Of a stretch of DNA of 64,000 bases, positions 44,005-53,783 are shown in pieces. Position numbers and translations under genes: made by a program. Within the stretch, counting starts at the first letter, position 1. Every line of letters starts with the position of its first letter. The stretch is from Thermosynechococcus sp. (GTDB lineage Bacteria > Cyanobacteriota > Cyanobacteriia > Thermosynechococcales > Thermosynechococcaceae). The notes under the pieces are model-generated. The model did not search any database. It was not told the origin of the DNA and was given only the letters and a program-made list of their open reading frames with translations. The stretch lies in NCBI RefSeq assembly GCF_025999095.1, contig NZ_AP024678.1:1-64000 (forward strand), given 5' to 3'.

Positions 44005-45939
44005 CTAGGAGCATAGGTAGGTGTAGCTGCGCAGACTCCGCTCATAGTTTTCTAGCAAGTGCTGCGCCTCGGCCAAGGTAATTTGTTCTTCTGCTAGCGC
44101 CGCCTCCGTGCGACAGCGAATTTTTTCCAGCAGAGCATCCCCTTGGTACTGCACATAGCCTAGGACTTCTTGCATTGTATCGCCCCGCACCAAGTGCTCA
44201 ATTTCGTAGCCTTTGGGGGTTAGACGAATATGGACGGCATTGGTATCCCCAAAAAGATTGTGGAGATTGCCCATAATTTCTTGATAGGCACCGTTGAGAA
44301 AAAGACCCAGGTAGTAGGGTTCACCCGGGCGCAAGGGATGCAGTTCCAAGACTGATTTCACATCCCGCAGATCAATGAACTGGTCAATTTTGCCGTCGCT
44401 GTCGCAGGTGAGATCCGCAAGGATGCCCCGTTCCGTGGGTTCTTCGTCAAGACGGTGGATCGGCATAATCGGAAACAGTTGATCGATCGCCCAGCTATCG
44501 GGCACCGACTGAAACACCGATAGATTGATGTAGTAAATCGAAGCCATGATTTTCTCAAGGTCTTCGAGATCGTCGGGCACATACTCCTGCTGGCGAGCAA
44601 TGCCGAGGATCTTGGCACAACAGGCCCAAAAGAGACTTTCTGCCCGGGCCCGCTCCGGCAAACTCAAATAGCCAAAGTTAAAGAGACTGATGGCTTCCCC
44701 CTTAAATTGCAGGGCGTCGTTGTAGGCCTCTTGGTAGTTGTTCTCATCAATTGTTTGGTACGTGTCGTAGAGGTTGCGGATAATGAGGTGCTCCTCTTCA
44801 GTGGCGGGTTCGGGGGTCATTTTGGGCACTTCGCTGACCCCCAAGACATTGAAAATTAACACCGATTGATGGGAGGCAATGGCACGACCACTCTCACTAA
44901 TGAGGATCGGATCGGGAATGCCCCGCTGCCGACAGGCGTCCTTAATCCCAGCCACGACGTCACTGGCATAGTTTTGCATACTGTAGTTTTTTGAGGCATG
45001 GAAATTGGTTTTGGAGCCGTCGTAGTCCACCCCCAAGCCGCCGCCTACATCCAAGTACTGCATATTGGCACCCAGGCGTACCAGTTCACCGTAAATCTGC
45101 CCCGCCTCGCGAATCGCATCCTTGATGACGCTAATGGCAGAGATTTGCGAGCCAATGTGAAAGTGCAAGAGTTGCAGGGAATTGAGCATCCCTACTTCTC
45201 GCAGTTGCTCGACTGCCGCTAAAATCTCTGGCACCGTCAGACCAAACTTGGCGCGATCGCCAGCGGAGGTGCCCCAACGTCCTACCCCTTGGGTGCTCAG
45301 TTTTGCCCGCACGCCCACAATCGGCTCAATGCCCAAGGCCTGACTCACTTCAATGACTGCTGTGACTTCCTCCGGTTGCTCGAGAACAATAATTGGGGTA
45401 TGACCAAGACGACGCGCCAGCATAGCCGTTTCAATATAGCTGCGATCCTTATAGCCATTGCAAATCAGTAATGCCCCTGGAGTGTTGAGCATGGCCAAGG
45501 CAATCAACAATTCCGGTTTCGAGCCCGCCTCTAGACCAAACTGATGGGACTGACCAAAGCGCACGAGGGCTTCAACGATGTGGCGCTGTTGATTGCACTT
45601 GATGGGAAAGACCCCCTTGTAGGCGCCCTGATAGCCATAGCGGGCAATGGCTCGGGCAAAGCAGGCATTCAGTCGCTCAATGCGGTCTTCGAGAATATCA
45701 GAGAAGCGCAAAAGGAGCGGTAAACCAATGTTGCGCTGCTGGAGTGCTTGCACCAGTTCATAGAGATCTAGGGAGCCACCGCGATCGCCCTTCGGTGAGA
45801 CGGTGACATGACCGGCGGCATTAATGCCAAAATAGGGTTCGCCCCACCCCTGAATGCGGTAGAGTTGCTCGCTGTCCTCAATCGTCCAATTGCTGGTTTT
45901 CGTAACGGTCAATGCCATTGTGGGTGACACAGCAGCCAT
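44005..45939 (-). CDS. speA: Biosynthetic arginine decarboxylase (SpeA)
   Basis: This PLP enzyme converts arginine to agmatine for polyamine synthesis. The 644-residue length is right. The PLP lysine lies in FPIKCNQQRHIVEAL near residue 115. GSKPELLIAL, FHIGSQISAI, YLDVGGGLGVDYDGS and SESGRAIASHQ follow in the family order, and the C-terminal domain ends with a helical region that the family uses for oligomerisation. It is separated from accC by about 130 bases of divergent intergenic DNA. Confidence 0.96.
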   Translation of the reverse strand: MAAVSPTMALTVTKTSNWTIEDSEQLYRIQGWGEPYFGINAAGHVTVSPKGDRGGSLDLYELVQALQQRNIGLPLLLRFSDILEDRIERLNACFARAIARYGYQGAYKGVFPIKCNQQRHIVEALVRFGQSHQFGLEAGSKPELLIALAMLNTPGALLICNGYKDRSYIETAMLARRLGHTPIIVLEQPEEVTAVIEVSQALGIEPIVGVRAKLSTQGVGRWGTSAGDRAKFGLTVPEILAAVEQLREVGMLNSLQLLHFHIGSQISAISVIKDAIREAGQIYGELVRLGANMQYLDVGGGLGVDYDGSKTNFHASKNYSMQNYASDVVAGIKDACRQRGIPDPILISESGRAIASHQSVLIFNVLGVSEVPKMTPEPATEEEHLIIRNLYDTYQTIDENNYQEAYNDALQFKGEAISLFNFGYLSLPERARAESLFWACCAKILGIARQQEYVPDDLEDLEKIMASIYYINLSVFQSVPDSWAIDQLFPIMPIHRLDEEPTERGILADLTCDSDGKIDQFIDLRDVKSVLELHPLRPGEPYYLGLFLNGAYQEIMGNLHNLFGDTNAVHIRLTPKGYEIEHLVRGDTMQEVLGYVQYQGDALLEKIRCRTEAALAEEQITLAEAQHLLENYERSLRSYTYLCS

Positions 45940-46074
45940 AGTGCGCTCCCAAACAAAACCCTGCTGATCCTAACTTGTTTTTGCCAGTGGCACCAATGCA
46001 ATTAGGGTCGGCTTTTCGGAAGCGTTCAGCTGGCATGGTAGCATTAGGGATCGCTTCCCCTACCGTTGAGCGCC

Positions 46075-47436
46075 ATGGCCTTTACGAAGATTTTGATTGC
46101 TAATCGTGGCGAAATTGCCCTACGGATTCTGCGTACCTGCGAGGAACTGGGCATTGCCACGGTTGCTGTCTATTCCACGGTGGATCGCCATGCGCTGCAC
46201 GTGCAATTGGCCGATGAGGCGGTGTGCATTGGCGAAGCCCCCAGTAGCCGCAGCTATCTCAATATTCCTAACATTATTGCTGCTGCCCTCACCCGCCATG
46301 TCTCAGCGATTCACCCCGGCTACGGCTTTTTGGCGGAAAATGCCCGCTTTGCGGAGATCTGCGCCGATCACAAAATTACATTTATTGGGCCCAGCCCTGC
46401 CGCCATGCGGGCCATGGGGGATAAATCCACGGCCAAAGTAACAATGCAACGGGTGGGGGTGCCGACGATTCCCGGCAGTGATGGACTGGTGCAGGATGAG
46501 GAAACGGCGCGGGCGATCGCCCGTCAAATTGGCTATCCCCTGATGATCAAAGCCACGGCTGGGGGAGGGGGTCGGGGCATGCGCTTGGTGCGTTCTGAGG
46601 AGGAGCTGGGGCGCTCCTTAAGTGCTGCCCAGGGGGAAGCAGAAGCTGCCTTTGGCAATGCCGGTGTCTATCTGGAGCGATTTATTGAAAATCCCCGCCA
46701 CATTGAATTCCAAATTCTCGCGGATAGCTATGGCAATGTCATTCACCTAGGGGAGCGCGATTGCTCCGTACAACGGCGTCACCAAAAGCTCCTTGAGGAG
46801 GCCCCTAGCCCCGCCCTCACCCCAGAACTGCGTGCCAAGATGGGGGAAGCCGCTGTCACCGCTGCCAAAGCCATTAACTATGTTGGTGCTGGCACGATTG
46901 AATTTCTCCTTGACAGCCAAAACAACTTTTACTTTATGGAGATGAATACCCGCATTCAGGTGGAGCACACCGTCACGGAAATGATTACGGGCCTCGATCT
47001 GATTGCGGAGCAAATTCGCATTGCTCAGGGGGAACCCCTCAGCTTGACCCAAGAGCAGGTTCAGTTGCAGGGACACGCCATTGAGTGCCGCATCAATGCC
47101 GAAGATCCAGAGCGTAATTTCCGTCCCCATCCGGGTCGCATTAGTGGCTATTTGCCCCCTGGAGGGCCGGGGGTACGCATGGATTCCCATGTCTATACTG
47201 ACTATGAAATCCCCCCCTACTATGATTCCCTCATTGGCAAGCTAGTTGTGTGGGGGAGCGATCGCCCCGCCGCCATTGCCCGTATGAAGCGTGCCCTACG
47301 GGAATGTGCAATTACGGGGGTGCCCACCACCATTCCCTTTCATCAACAGGTGATGGACACACCGGAGTTCCGCAGTGGTATTGTCTATACCAATTTTGTG
47401 GATAAGCTCATGACCACCTTGGGCTGGAATGTCTAA
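46075..47436 (+). CDS. accC: Biotin carboxylase subunit of acetyl-CoA carboxylase (AccC)
   Basis: The enzyme carboxylates biotin on BCCP with ATP and bicarbonate, starting fatty-acid synthesis. ATP-grasp motifs are clear: [20 protein letters not shown] at the start, [45 protein letters not shown], and the catalytic [22 protein letters not shown] 46075 is chosen over TTG 46066. Its stop overlaps the murG start by one base, so the two genes are translationally coupled. Confidence 0.96.
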   Translation: MAFTKILIANRGEIALRILRTCEELGIATVAVYSTVDRHALHVQLADEAVCIGEAPSSRSYLNIPNIIAAALTRHVSAIHPGYGFLAENARFAEICADHKITFIGPSPAAMRAMGDKSTAKVTMQRVGVPTIPGSDGLVQDEETARAIARQIGYPLMIKATAGGGGRGMRLVRSEEELGRSLSAAQGEAEAAFGNAGVYLERFIENPRHIEFQILADSYGNVIHLGERDCSVQRRHQKLLEEAPSPALTPELRAKMGEAAVTAAKAINYVGAGTIEFLLDSQNNFYFMEMNTRIQVEHTVTEMITGLDLIAEQIRIAQGEPLSLTQEQVQLQGHAIECRINAEDPERNFRPHPGRISGYLPPGGPGVRMDSHVYTDYEIPPYYDSLIGKLVVWGSDRPAAIARMKRALRECAITGVPTTIPFHQQVMDTPEFRSGIVYTNFVDKLMTTLGWNV

Positions 47437-48506
47437 TGCTTGGGCAAAGGAAACTACTGATTGCAGCCAGTGGCACTGGGGGACATCTGTTTCCGGCACT
47501 GGCGGTGGCTGAGGAGTTACCTGAATATGAGATCCATTGGTTGGGGGTGCGCGATCGGCTCGAAAATCAGCTTATTGCACCCCATTACCCCCTACATAGG
47601 GTGAACTTGAGTGGACTACAGAGCAAAACACCCTGGGCTAAGTTGCGCCCCCTCTGGCAATTTTGGGGGGCCTTTTGGCAAACCCGTCAGCTACTCAAGC
47701 AGGGAGGCTTTCAGGGGGTGTTTACCACAGGGGGATACATTGCTGCCCCTGCCATTCTAGCCGCCCGCAGCTTGGGACGCGTGGCCATCCTCCATGAATC
47801 CAACGCCCTACCGGGCAAAGTCACCCGCTGGCTGGCTCCTTGGTGTACGGTAGTAGCCCTGGGCACCCCCGCCAGCTTGGCTTACCTTAAGTCTAAGAAG
47901 CTCAATCTCCGCATCACCGGCACACCGGTTCGCCAAGATATTCTCAACCCCGGCCCCCTCGAGTTACCGATTCCTAAGAATGTCCCCGTGATTCTCGTGA
48001 TGGGGGGCAGCCAGGGGGCAGTGGCCATCAATCGCCTTGTACGGGCAACTGTTCACCGCTGGCTCGAGGCCGGGGCTTGGGTCGTGCATCTCACGGGCAA
48101 CAATGATCTCGATGTTCACACTGTTCAGCATCCCCACTACCTCGTCTTTCCCTTTTTTGAACCCATGGGACCTTTACTCCATCGCGCTGATATTGCGATT
48201 AGCCGAGCTGGCGCCAGTGCCTTAGCAGAACTCACGCTGACGGCAACCCCAGCTCTGTTAATTCCCTATCCCTATGCCGCTGAGGATCACCAAACGGTGA
48301 ATGCCGAAGTCTTGGTTAGGGCCGGAGCGGCTGAGATGATTCCCCAATCGGCATTGACGAGCGATCGCCTTGGACAGATCATTTTAGAATGGCTAGGGCA
48401 GCCGCAAAAATTACAAGTCATGGCCGAGAATGCCCGCCAATTGGCGATGTCCAACAGCAGTCAGCAAGTTGCTGATCTCATTCGTACGCTGATTCCCGCC
48501 TCCTAG
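47436..48506 (+). CDS. murG: UDP-GlcNAc: lipid I GlcNAc transferase (MurG)
   Basis: This membrane-associated GT28 enzyme adds GlcNAc to lipid I to form lipid II, the last cytoplasmic step of peptidoglycan synthesis. The N-terminal [20 protein letters not shown] is the MurG glycine loop. [49 protein letters not shown] and [13 protein letters not shown] follow. The length is 356 residues. It overlaps accC by one base, linking fatty-acid and wall synthesis in one transcript. Confidence 0.96.
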   Translation: MLGQRKLLIAASGTGGHLFPALAVAEELPEYEIHWLGVRDRLENQLIAPHYPLHRVNLSGLQSKTPWAKLRPLWQFWGAFWQTRQLLKQGGFQGVFTTGGYIAAPAILAARSLGRVAILHESNALPGKVTRWLAPWCTVVALGTPASLAYLKSKKLNLRITGTPVRQDILNPGPLELPIPKNVPVILVMGGSQGAVAINRLVRATVHRWLEAGAWVVHLTGNNDLDVHTVQHPHYLVFPFFEPMGPLLHRADIAISRAGASALAELTLTATPALLIPYPYAAEDHQTVNAEVLVRAGAAEMIPQSALTSDRLGQIILEWLGQPQKLQVMAENARQLAMSNSSQQVADLIRTLIPAS

Positions 48507-48516
48507 GAAACGCGCT

Positions 48517-49011
48517 ATGCCCATTCGTCTTCTTTTTGTTTGCCTTGGTAATATCTGTCGCTCCCCGGCGGCCGAAGGGATGATGAAGGATTTGGTCAAA
48601 AAGGCAGGTTTAGAGCATGAGATTCAGTGCGATTCCGCTGGCACCAGCAACTTCCACGTGGGCGATCCACCGGATGCCCGAATGGTCATGACGGCACGGC
48701 AACGGGGCCTGCACCTCAACCATCGCGCCCGGCAATTTCATGCTGCCGACTTTGAGGAATTTGATCTGATTTTGGCGATGGATCGGGAAAATTACTACGA
48801 TATTTTCCGCCTTGATCCCGCGGGGCAATACCGCGATAAAGTGCGGCTGATATGTGATTTTTGCCGTCACCACGACGCGAAGGAAGTGCCCGACCCCTAC
48901 TACGGCGGTCGTCAAGGGTTTGAGAAGGTGTTGGATCTGCTCACCGATGCCTGTGAAGGCCTACTGGAGTATCTCAAGGCCAACTATCCCCAACTACAGG
49001 AGCAGCATTGA
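48517..49011 (+). CDS. Low-molecular-weight protein-tyrosine phosphatase
   Basis: This cytoplasmic phosphatase has the active-site P-loop [16 protein letters not shown] (Cx5R) near the N-terminus and the catalytic Asp in [12 protein letters not shown]. At 164 residues it matches the family. Such proteins often counteract BY-kinases of exopolysaccharide export, and the window holds a Wzc-like protein, but that gene lies about 40 kb away and lacks kinase features. Its stop overlaps the purM start by one base. Confidence 0.92.
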   Translation: MPIRLLFVCLGNICRSPAAEGMMKDLVKKAGLEHEIQCDSAGTSNFHVGDPPDARMVMTARQRGLHLNHRARQFHAADFEEFDLILAMDRENYYDIFRLDPAGQYRDKVRLICDFCRHHDAKEVPDPYYGGRQGFEKVLDLLTDACEGLLEYLKANYPQLQEQH

Positions 49012-50036
49012 TGGACTATCGCAGTGCCGGTGTCGATGTGGCCGCGGGCCGCGCTTTTGTTGAGCAGATCCGCCCCTTGGTGCAGCGAACGCGACGCCCT
49101 GAAGTGGTGGGACGACTGGGGGGGTTTGCCGGTCTGTGTCAAATCCCCCAGGGCTATCGTCAACCCCTTTTGGTCTCAGGAACTGATGGGGTGGGCACCA
49201 AGCTAAAACTGGCTCAAGCCCTCGATCGCCACGATACCGTCGGCATTGATCTGGTGGCCATGTGTGTCAACGATGTCCTCACCTGTGGCGCTGAACCCCT
49301 GTTTTTCTTGGACTACATTGCCTGTGGCCGCCTGGCACCAGAGATGATGACCGCTGTGGTGGCGGGTATTGCCCAAGGGTGCGAAGCGGCAGGTTGCGCC
49401 CTTTTGGGAGGCGAAACCGCTGAAATGCCAGGTTTTTATGCCGAAGGCGTTTATGATCTAGCGGGCTTTTGTGTCGGTGTGGTGGAGCAAGATCAAGTCC
49501 TCGATGGTTCCCAGGTGCAGGTGGGCGATGTGGTGCTTGGCTTGGCCAGCTCTGGGTTGCACAGTAATGGCTTTAGTTTGGTGCGCAAAATTCTCAGCGA
49601 TCGCCAGCTCAGTTGGCAGGACACTCCCCTTAACTCTACTCCCCTTGGCGAATTATGTCTAGAACCCACCCGTATTTACGTTCAGCCCATCCGCGCTGCC
49701 CTAAGCCAAGGAATTCCCATCCACGGCATGGCCCATATCACCGGCGGTGGGTTGCCTGAAAATTTACCCCGCTGTTTGGGCGAAGGGCGATCGGCACAAC
49801 TGGATCCCCAAGCTTGGCCAATTCCGCCTCTGTTTCACTGGCTGGGGAAGATGGGAGAAGTCAGCTTGGGTGAACTCTTTAACACCTTCAATATGGGTAT
49901 TGGCTACACTGTTGTTTTGCCCCCATCGGCAGTGGCAGCGGCGCAGACGTGCTTTGCTCAGTGGGGGATTGAAAGTTGGCCGATTGGCACCGTTGTTGCG
50001 GGCACCGGTGGGGTGTTGGGATTACCTGCGGCCTAA
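49011..50036 (+). CDS. purM: Phosphoribosylformylglycinamidine cyclo-ligase (PurM)
   Basis: This enzyme makes aminoimidazole ribotide (AIR) in purine synthesis. The motifs [73 protein letters not shown] and [16 protein letters not shown] match PurM. The length is 341 residues. ATG 49011 forms a TGATG overlap with the phosphatase stop; a TTG at 49008 is less likely. Confidence 0.95.
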   Translation: MDYRSAGVDVAAGRAFVEQIRPLVQRTRRPEVVGRLGGFAGLCQIPQGYRQPLLVSGTDGVGTKLKLAQALDRHDTVGIDLVAMCVNDVLTCGAEPLFFLDYIACGRLAPEMMTAVVAGIAQGCEAAGCALLGGETAEMPGFYAEGVYDLAGFCVGVVEQDQVLDGSQVQVGDVVLGLASSGLHSNGFSLVRKILSDRQLSWQDTPLNSTPLGELCLEPTRIYVQPIRAALSQGIPIHGMAHITGGGLPENLPRCLGEGRSAQLDPQAWPIPPLFHWLGKMGEVSLGELFNTFNMGIGYTVVLPPSAVAAAQTCFAQWGIESWPIGTVVAGTGGVLGLPAA

Positions 50037-50128
50037 TTGATTCACATTTGGCGTTCAGCGTTTGGCTCACGCCTAGAATACCCACCTAGAATAAAGGTGC
50101 TGGGTGCTATCACAGACTGTTGCGCAAA

Positions 50129-50803
50129 ATGGTAGCTCATCTCCTCCCCCTTGAAAGTGGCGATCGCCTAACCCGCGAAGAATTTGAATACCGCTACGGG
50201 CGCTGTCCCCACATTAAGAAGGCTGAACTGATTAACGGAGTAGTGTTTGTGGCCTCACCCATTCGGGCTAGAAACCACGCCCAGCCCCACAGCAATATTC
50301 TTGGCTGGCTCTTTCACTACAGCATTGAATTCAGTGGCTTGACGGTCTGCGATAACGCAACAGTACGGCTTGATCACCAAAACGAAGTCCAACCCGATGT
50401 GCTGTTACGCCTTGAAGAATCAGCGGGGGGACAGTCGCGCATTAGTGCCGATGACTACATCGAAGGGGCACCAGAACTGGTAATTGAAATTGCCTCTAGC
50501 AGTGCTGCCTACGATCTCCACGATAAGAAGGACCTCTATTGCCATTTTGGCGTCAAGGAATATCTGGTGTGGGTGGTCTCAGAACAGGCCTTCTACTGGT
50601 ATCACCGAGAGCAAGGCAGCTATGTTCAGCAGCAGCCCGATCGCGAGGGAGTACTTCGCAGTCAAGAGTTTGCCGGCCTCTGGCTAAATTTGCCTGCCCT
50701 TTTGCAAAGGGATATGAAAAGCGTAATGCTGACATTGCAACAGGGCTTAGCTTCCCCTGAATGCCAACGGTTGGCTGAAGTCTTGCAGCGGCAATTACAA
50801 TAA
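50129..50803 (+). CDS. Uma2-family (DUF820) PD-(D/E)XK endonuclease-like protein, copy 1
   Basis: The 224-residue protein has the Uma2 layout: REEFEYRYGR, ELINGVVFVASP, a variable central segment, then QPDVLLRLEES, PELVIEIASSSAAYDL and DLYCHFGVKEYLVWV, giving the nuclease-like D...E...K core. Function in cyanobacteria is not established; the family is very expanded and is often linked to mobile DNA. ATG 50129 is preferred to TTG 50120. Copy 2 lies 40 bases downstream with most of the same DNA. Confidence 0.88.
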   Translation: MVAHLLPLESGDRLTREEFEYRYGRCPHIKKAELINGVVFVASPIRARNHAQPHSNILGWLFHYSIEFSGLTVCDNATVRLDHQNEVQPDVLLRLEESAGGQSRISADDYIEGAPELVIEIASSSAAYDLHDKKDLYCHFGVKEYLVWVVSEQAFYWYHREQGSYVQQQPDREGVLRSQEFAGLWLNLPALLQRDMKSVMLTLQQGLASPECQRLAEVLQRQLQ

Positions 50804-50843
50804 CAATCACAATAAATCGAGCGTTGCCCTTGGAGGCTACGGC

Positions 50844-51506
50844 ATGACCCCATTAGTCAATGTTATTTCCCTTGAAAGTGGCGATCGCCTAACCCGCGAA
50901 GAATTTGAATACCGGTACGGGCGCTCTCCCCACATTAAGAAGGCTGAACTGATTAACGGAGTAGTGTTTGTGGCCTCGCCTGTACGCTACCGCCTGCATG
51001 GTGTGCCCCATAGTCAAATGATGGTCTGGGCAGGCAATTATTGCATCGCCATACCCCATCTGTTGATGGCTGATAATGCCACAGTCAGACTCGATGACAG
51101 GAATCAAGTACAGCCCGACATTATCTTGCGCCTTGAAGAATCAGCGGGGGGACAGTCGCGCATTAGTGCCGATGACTACATCGAAGGGGCACCAGAACTG
51201 GTAATTGAAATTGCCTCTAGCAGTGCTGCCTACGATCTCCACGATAAGAAGGACCTCTATTGCCATTTTGGCGTCAAGGAATATCTGGTGTGGGTGGTCT
51301 CAGAACAGGCCTTCTACTGGTATCACCGAGAGCAAGGCAGCTATGTTCAGCAGCAGCCCGATCGCGAGGGAGTGCTTCGCAGTCAAGAGTTTGCCGGCCT
51401 CTGGCTAAATTTGCCTGCCCTTTTGCAAGGGGATATGAAAAGCGTAATGCTGACATTGCAACAGGGGCTGGCGAGAAGAAGAAATCAATCGTTCACTCAG
51501 GAATAG
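50844..51506 (+). CDS. Uma2-family (DUF820) PD-(D/E)XK endonuclease-like protein, copy 2
   Basis: It shares long stretches of nearly identical DNA with copy 1 at a constant offset of 721 bases, roughly 50151-50260 against 50872-50981 and 50409-50746 against 51130-51467. In between, residues of about 45-90 are different proteins. The C-terminus also differs, ending LARRRNQSFTQE. The nuclease core motifs are retained. ATG 50844 follows GGAGG. A recent tandem duplication followed by replacement or rapid change of the centre is the simplest reading. Confidence 0.88.
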   Translation: MTPLVNVISLESGDRLTREEFEYRYGRSPHIKKAELINGVVFVASPVRYRLHGVPHSQMMVWAGNYCIAIPHLLMADNATVRLDDRNQVQPDIILRLEESAGGQSRISADDYIEGAPELVIEIASSSAAYDLHDKKDLYCHFGVKEYLVWVVSEQAFYWYHREQGSYVQQQPDREGVLRSQEFAGLWLNLPALLQGDMKSVMLTLQQGLARRRNQSFTQE

Positions 51507-51530
51507 ATCAATACAAGAGCAAACCCTTGA

Positions 51531-51690
51531 AATGATTCTGGCGGTGATTTGCCGCTATCCAACGGTAAGCAAGGTTGTACTTTTTGGCTCGCGGGCAAGG
51601 GGGATACACAACAGGGTCTGATATTATCTGGCGATCGCCACCCCTGGCATGGACGTTGACGAAATTAGAGCAGGCCGCGATAGCGAATAA
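51531..51690 (+). pseudogene. Frameshifted MNT-type nucleotidyltransferase (antitoxin-like) remnant
   Basis: The frame from ATG 51531 encodes ILAVICRYPTVSKVVLFGSR and continues ARG, the signature of minimal nucleotidyltransferases. It then breaks at the G-run 51599-51603. The expected GSDI follows in another frame near 51615. The next part, AIATPGMDVDEIRAGRDSE, appears in a third frame from about 51630 to the TAA at 51688-51690. Such proteins are usually paired with HEPN toxins; no partner survives here. It overlaps the end of the convergent antiporter operon by 26 bases. Confidence 0.65.
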
Positions 51691-52324
51691 AGGTCAGCAC
51701 CGCCGCCCAGGACCCCAAGGCTACTTTCAGGGCAATGAGGATATTCAGCCAAGGAATCCAGCCACCACTGAGGAGTGTGCCAAACCGTCCCGCAGGCAAT
51801 GCCACCCCCATCAACAGGCTGGCACCGCAGACAATGAAAACAATCACGGAGATTTTTTCCCATGTGGCGGCATGAAAGCGACGATAAATGTGCTCTAACC
51901 ACTCTGGGGCTGAGGTAATGGCCACAAGACCGATCGCCGTCCCACCAGCAACACCAGCGGCAAATCCACCCCCCGGACTCAGGTGTCCCCGCAAGGCTAA
52001 CTCAATACACACAAGGGAGCAAATGGTAGCGCCAAATCTTGCTAAAACAATCGAAGGTTGATCATTGAAGCGGCTAACATGGCCAAGGGGTTTTTCATTA
52101 CTGAGCAGATACTGTGCCCCCATAATGGCAAGGGTGAAGACCACCACTTCAAAAATGGTGTCGTACAGACGATTGCGCAAAATGATGGCTGTGACTGCAT
52201 TGGGAATTGCGCTCTCTGTGACTAGAGTCTCAACAATCCCGATAGCTGGTATCGCTGGAATGGTGGGAATCGTCAAAATTTTAAGCAGCAGCAGTAGCGC
52301 CGCAACTCCATAAAGCCAAATCAT
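51665..52324 (-). CDS. mnhB: Mrp/Mnh-type antiporter subunit MnhB domain protein
   Basis: This membrane protein belongs to the multisubunit Na+/H+ antiporter. The N-terminal region has two to three helices, and the second half carries the MnhB domain with GHLSPGGGFAAGVAGGTAIG, the conserved glycine-rich helix. At 219 residues it is longer than typical MnhB because of the N-terminal extension. It is the last gene of the operon. Its start overlaps the DUF4040 gene's stop by four bases (ATGA). Confidence 0.87.
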   Translation of the reverse strand: MIWLYGVAALLLLLKILTIPTIPAIPAIGIVETLVTESAIPNAVTAIILRNRLYDTIFEVVVFTLAIMGAQYLLSNEKPLGHVSRFNDQPSIVLARFGATICSLVCIELALRGHLSPGGGFAAGVAGGTAIGLVAITSAPEWLEHIYRRFHAATWEKISVIVFIVCGASLLMGVALPAGRFGTLLSGGWIPWLNILIALKVALGSWAAVLTFIRYRGLL

Positions 52325-52851
52325 GCGGCTGAGTCCTCTTCACTGGGCAAGGGGTAATACACGAGTTCTGTGAGAGTGGTGAGGTGGGGCTTGAGGATGG
52401 TGTAGAGGCGCGGTACACGAGTCATTGTTAGCAGTTGTGCCTTCTCCTCAGCACAAAGAGCGTGAATCTCGCGATCGCGGAGCGCTATTTGGAGTTGCTC
52501 AAACGTGGGATAAATGATTAATTCAACACGCAAATGATAGGGGGCAAGGGCGTCACGAATGGCTTTCAATAAGTGATCTAAACTATCGGTGGACAGGGAC
52601 GAAGCTAAGATGCCCAATCGCAGCACCAAGGAAGAGCGGACTGCAACCGCATAGAGCATAATTGAGAGCATTGTTCCCACGAGGGATTCAGTTAGCGCCA
52701 CATCGGCAGCGCCGAGAATGGCATAGAGAAGGGCAGCCACAGCACCAATAATGCCGCGAATCACAAGAGCATGGTAGGGATTCGCCTGAAACACCAACAT
52801 GAGAGCTGTTAGGGGCAAGAGGGCAGTGACAGCAATGAGCCAGCTATCCAT
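52321..52851 (-). CDS. DUF4040 (MbhD/MrpA C-terminal-like) antiporter subunit
   Basis: This membrane subunit corresponds to the small MbhD-like domain that is fused to the C-terminus of MrpA in other bacteria. Three N-terminal hydrophobic segments include LYAILGAADVALTESLVGTM, the conserved acidic helix of this family. A soluble tail of about 90 residues follows. There is no large MrpA-type N-terminal part here. It overlaps the MnhG gene by eight bases upstream and the MnhB gene by four downstream. Confidence 0.82.
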   Translation of the reverse strand: MDSWLIAVTALLPLTALMLVFQANPYHALVIRGIIGAVAALLYAILGAADVALTESLVGTMLSIMLYAVAVRSSLVLRLGILASSLSTDSLDHLLKAIRDALAPYHLRVELIIYPTFEQLQIALRDREIHALCAEEKAQLLTMTRVPRLYTILKPHLTTLTELVYYPLPSEEDSAA

Positions 52852-53125
52852 CGGTGTCCTCTCCTTGGGAACAGTAGGCTAAAACGTAGCTGAGAATGGT
52901 ATTCCAAAGGGCAAGGGAGATCAGTGCCAAGACCAGAAGAGGCCATTCGCGGGGAATGCGCAGCAACACCCCGATCATGATCGCCATCGAACCCAAGGTA
53001 TCGGAGACTGACAAAAAATGCAGTTTATAGAGGGGCGATCGCCGGCTCAGCAGCGGCCAAGTTCCCCACAGCCAAAGAAACAGACCAAAACTAATACAGG
53101 TATAACTGATCCACTGTAAAATCAC
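52844..53125 (-). CDS. mnhG: Mrp/Mnh antiporter subunit G (MnhG)
   Basis: This 93-residue membrane protein has three hydrophobic helices. The MnhG signature SVSDTLGSMAIMIGVLL lies in the second helix region. GTG is the start. Eleven bases separate it from the stop of the MnhF gene upstream, while its own end overlaps the DUF4040 gene. The family subunit is required for antiporter assembly in Mrp complexes of other bacteria. Confidence 0.85.
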   Translation of the reverse strand: MILQWISYTCISFGLFLWLWGTWPLLSRRSPLYKLHFLSVSDTLGSMAIMIGVLLRIPREWPLLVLALISLALWNTILSYVLAYCSQGEDTDG

Positions 53126-53136
53126 TGGCCCCCTCC

Positions 53137-53397
53137 CTAAAGATTGGCTACATCCCGTAGTCGCCGCAGAATCTGGGCGAGGAGCATCAGGGCACCATTA
53201 CCCACACTGAGAATGATGACGCCCACAATGCCAATCATCCAATCATCCCGCTGCACCGACACTAGCAAAATCATAATCGCCGCCTTTGTGGCAATACTGG
53301 CAAAGGCCAACATCTTCGACCAGATGTGCTCCCCTTGCCAAGCAGCATAGAGGGGAATGCCCAGAATCAGCAGCATGATGACTAAAAAGGCTGTCAT
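53137..53397 (-). CDS. mnhF: Mrp/Mnh antiporter subunit F (MnhF)
   Basis: This is an 86-residue, three-helix membrane protein. The central helix region MLAFASIATKAAIMILLV is followed by MIGIVGVIILSVGNGALMLL. MnhF proteins are the bile/Na+ efflux-type subunit in the Mrp complex. ATG start overlapping the MnhE stop by four bases. Position between E and G matches the canonical order of Mrp operons, which supports the call even though the protein is short. Confidence 0.82.
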   Translation of the reverse strand: MTAFLVIMLLILGIPLYAAWQGEHIWSKMLAFASIATKAAIMILLVSVQRDDWMIGIVGVIILSVGNGALMLLAQILRRLRDVANL

Positions 53398-53783
53398 TTT
53401 TCGGGTCGGCGCTCCACAAGTTGATGCACTTCAAACCAGCCCTCCTCGTCGTAGTGCAGTACGATCGTCTTGGGGGTGAAGGTAATCGTAAAAATATCCA
53501 GAAAAATCAGACCGGGGGCACGGGTAGGATCAACGGGTTCACGGAGGATCGCTTCATGGCGATGGGGGCGCACTATCATTTGGATTGCCTCAAGGTAGGC
53601 CCGAGGAACAGCCATCGCCACTTTTCCTAGGGTACTGAGCCACTGTCGCAGTGTGGCCCCACCCCCCCGCCCTTGGGGCAGCAGGAGGGAAACCAGAATA
53701 CCAATCACCAGATTGACCAGACCAAAGTCTGCCGTCAGTAGCAGCCAAATCGTCAGGCGCAGGGCAAAGTTCAAATAATTCAT
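53394..53783 (-). CDS. mnhE: Mrp/Mnh antiporter subunit E (MnhE)
   Basis: After an N-terminal hydrophobic pair (NFALRLTIWLLLTADFG and LVIGILVSLLLPQG), the soluble part contains VPRAYLEAIQMIVRPH and FLDIFTITFTPKTIVLHYDE, the conserved MnhE blocks. The frame is open to 53906, but ATG 53783 starts the homologous protein and overlaps the MnhD stop as ATGA. It gives 129 residues, typical for the shorter E subunits. Confidence 0.86.
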   Translation of the reverse strand: MNYLNFALRLTIWLLLTADFGLVNLVIGILVSLLLPQGRGGGATLRQWLSTLGKVAMAVPRAYLEAIQMIVRPHRHEAILREPVDPTRAPGLIFLDIFTITFTPKTIVLHYDEEGWFEVHQLVERRPEK

